A stretch of DNA of 64,000 nt from JBHGYD01 sp041920415 (GTDB lineage: Bacteria > Bacillota > Bacilli > Bacillales > Anoxybacillaceae), in the NCBI GenBank assembly GCA_041920415.1, contig JBHGYD010000049.1, positions 1 through 64,000 on the forward strand, read 5' to 3'. The position numbers were made by a program, and so were the translations under genes. Under the pieces are notes generated by a model. That model searched no databases and had not been told where the DNA came from. It saw only the letters and a program-made list of their open reading frames with translations. This document shows positions 62,628-64,000 of the stretch, piece by piece. Each line of letters starts with the position of its first letter. Position 1 is the stretch's first letter.

Positions 62628-62664
62628 GGCGAACAGTGACAAGTACTGTTCGCCGAAAATTTTT
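62628..62664 (+). terminator. Terminator after acetyltransferase
   Basis: GGCGAACAGT (62628-62637) and ACTGTTCGCC (62645-62654), then GAAAATTTTTT. Same stem sequence as the hairpin at 60622-60648. Confidence 0.85.
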
Positions 62665-62757
62665 TCCCTCTTTCAATAGTAGGAAAAAATATTGAATAGT
62701 CGAATATAAGAAGAATATTCATTCAAAAATTTTTCTTTACAGATCGGGGGAACAACC

Positions 62758-63420
62758 ATGAACATTTCCATGAAATCGTATTGGAATGGACGATACGAAG
62801 GAGGACGGATTTGGGGTGACATCCAATGCCCTTCCGCTGTGTTAGCAAAAGAACATTTTAAACGTCACAAGGTCCAAAGTGTGCTAGTTCCTGGATGTGG
62901 ATACGGGAGAAACAGTCTATATTTCGCTCAACAAGGATTTGAAGTCGTTGCGTTCGATGTATCTGATGTGGCGATCAAGCACGCAGTTAAGCAGGCGAAA
63001 GTCCATTCAGCGGAAAATCTACAGTACATAGTAGGTGACCTTTTTAATCCACTGTTCCTGGAACATAAACAATTTGACGGCATTTACCTATCCAACGTCA
63101 TTCACCTGTTTTTGAAAAATGAGAGGGACGCTCTCTTCGATATCGTTACCTCTTTCCTGAAACCAAAGGGAGTTCTTACTTTTTCTTGTATTTCGATTTA
63201 TGACACCAATAACTACGGAATTGGCGATGAAATCGAACCAAACACCTTTATGAAGCATGAAGGGAAACCTCTACACTTTTTTGACGACGAAGAAATCCGT
63301 GCAATCCTAGAACCGAGATATCGGATCTTGGAACAACGGCTTCACATCCAAACCGAATCCGATCCGAGCGGAGAAATAGAGGATTTGCGTCTTTGGTTCG
63401 TGGCAGCCGAAAAGAGATAA
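62758..63420 (+). CDS. Class I SAM-dependent methyltransferase (TehB/TPMT-like)
   Basis: A 220-residue methyltransferase. Motif I VLVPGCGYGRNSLYFAQQG near residues 42-60, acidic loop VAFDVSDVAIKHA near 64-76, VGDLFNP near 91 and the post-motif DGIYLSNVIHLF near 103-114. The opening YWNGRYEGGRIWGD resembles TehB and thiopurine methyltransferase relatives, which detoxify tellurite/selenite or thiols. ATG after GATCGGGGGAAC. Substrate unknown. Confidence 0.85.
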   Translation: MNISMKSYWNGRYEGGRIWGDIQCPSAVLAKEHFKRHKVQSVLVPGCGYGRNSLYFAQQGFEVVAFDVSDVAIKHAVKQAKVHSAENLQYIVGDLFNPLFLEHKQFDGIYLSNVIHLFLKNERDALFDIVTSFLKPKGVLTFSCISIYDTNNYGIGDEIEPNTFMKHEGKPLHFFDDEEIRAILEPRYRILEQRLHIQTESDPSGEIEDLRLWFVAAEKR

Positions 63421-63710
63421 TATTGTCTTAAGAAAGAGTGGGCTGATTCCTTATTTACTTTGAGTTAAAAATAATAATGTTTCGAACAAAGATAATAACC
63501 TTCAACGAACTGAAGCAATAGTTGAATAACACTGACAATATATGAGCATATATCCTTTTTTATGTATATTTAAAATATAGTCTCTTATTGTATATAAGAT
63601 AAGAGGAAACGTATATTTGTTCTTATAGATGGGGAAGGACATAGCCCACAGCGGAAGGCGTAGCGAGGGCTTTAGACCGAACGTAAAATAAAAAAGAAAG
63701 AATTTGGACG
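63421..63710. other. Intergenic with a structured GC-rich patch
   Basis: AT-rich apart from 63640-63690, where AGCCC-ACAGCGGAAGGCGTAGCGA-GGGCT makes a hairpin (63643-63671). No gene seen. The patch differs in composition from its surroundings and could be part of an RNA or mobile element end. Confidence 0.35.
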
Positions 63711-63935
63711 ATGAAGGTCTATGAGGGTATCAGCGCGCAAGCAGTTCTCATAGAAAATAACAACCAGAGATACATATTTGCGGATAAGAAAGGCTCTTAC
63801 CTAAAAAGGTTGATGAATCCATTAAAAAAGCTTATACGAGCTAATGAGAGCATTAACTTTAATAGTGTGGCAAATGAGGAAGGAGTGGTATTGAAACCTT
63901 GTGTCAACAACAAGCTCCTACTCCAAAACAGCTAA
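63711..63935 (+). CDS. Unrecognised 74-residue ORF
   Basis: Starts MKVYEGISAQAVLIENNNQR and is basic in the middle (KGSYLKRLMNPLKKLIRANE). The ribosome site is weak. I do not recognise the family. Low GC fits the accessory nature of this edge. Confidence 0.35.
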   Translation: MKVYEGISAQAVLIENNNQRYIFADKKGSYLKRLMNPLKKLIRANESINFNSVANEEGVVLKPCVNNKLLLQNS

Positions 63936-64000
63936 AGTGTGAAATGAACGATAGTAACAAAGACGCTCTCATTGAATCGCAGAAACGAAAAATTAAAAAC
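63899..64000 (+). CDS. Unrecognised ORF cut by the right edge
   Basis: A frame open to the window end reads, from TTG 63899, LCQQQAPTPKQLKCEMNDSN followed by KDALIESQKRKIKN. The TTG has GGAAGGAGTGG some 12 bases upstream; an ATG at 63944 is the alternative start. Strongly charged. Too short to classify. Confidence 0.3.
   Translation, partial: MCQQQAPTPKQLKCEMNDSNKDALIESQKRKIKN

Noticed and set aside
1..64000. CRISPR array, rRNA or tRNA genes
   Set aside because: No regularly spaced direct repeats and no tRNA or rRNA landmark sequences were seen on either strand.

Overview
The window looks like a chromosomal segment of a moderately thermophilic, low-to-mid GC member of the Bacillaceae (Anoxybacillus/Geobacillus/Parageobacillus type). 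This rests on strong AAGGAGG-type ribosome binding sites with frequent TTG and GTG starts, sigma-A promoters, a SAM-I (S-box) riboswitch, a perfect-looking Fur box, a YumC-like ferredoxin reductase, MocR, Nnr and PxpABC genes of Bacillus type, and many IS remnants. The genus call is an inference from protein style only. No rRNA, tRNA or CRISPR array was seen.

Layout. 0-5 kb: a truncated IS3 orfA, a GNAT acetyltransferase, a PepE-type peptidase, a histidine phosphatase, and a feoA-feoB operon in which FeoB is encoded as two separate genes. 5-8 kb: a decayed region with a broken extradiol dioxygenase, an intact IS110-family transposase preceded by a strongly structured non-coding region (bridge-RNA candidate), and the 3' relic of an aromatic-acid MFS transporter. 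8-20.5 kb: an aromatic catabolic cluster under two paralogous IclR regulators. It holds a CoA ligase, an FAD hydroxylase, a hot-dog thioesterase, an FAH-family hydrolase, a DinB-fold protein, gentisate dioxygenase, an MFS transporter with a frameshift near its start, an SDR, an unknown protein and an aldehyde dehydrogenase. I read this as aldehyde to 4-hydroxybenzoate to 4-hydroxybenzoyl-CoA to gentisyl-CoA (carboxyl migration) to gentisate to maleylpyruvate to fumarylpyruvate, ending in fumarate and pyruvate. The DinB protein is the best candidate for a bacillithiol-dependent maleylpyruvate isomerase.

21-26 kb: an ABC-2 exporter (ATPase and two permeases), an MFS efflux protein and an SDR. 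26.3-31.5 kb: a Fur-boxed ferric-siderophore uptake cluster with an embedded ferredoxin-NADP reductase-like flavoprotein. A collapsed, decayed copy of pieces of the 20.8-26.3 kb block lies at 31.6-31.9 kb, on the other side of the siderophore genes. 32-35.6 kb: a MerR-regulated acyl-CoA synthetase and AidB-like acyl-CoA dehydrogenase. 36-41 kb: small housekeeping or unknown genes (DUF5680, NUDIX, ClpX-type zinc finger, GrpB, DUF4937), two broken genes, and an orphan trpB. 41-41.8 kb: nested IS debris. 41.8-43.4 kb: two cell-wall enzymes. 43.6-46.6 kb: metNPQ behind a SAM riboswitch.

47-54.6 kb: Nnr, a MocR regulator divergent from a PNPOx-like protein, a membrane protein, IS-like debris, a relic of an IclR (KipR-like) gene and pxpBCA for 5-oxoproline use. 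55-64 kb: an accessory region with several acetyltransferases, a small TIR element, a beta-helix surface-type protein, a dead IS3 element, a relic duplicate of an acetyltransferase 5' end, an ArsR-SRPBCC operon with a striking perfect 20-bp inverted-repeat operator, a methyltransferase, and unrecognised ORFs at the right edge.
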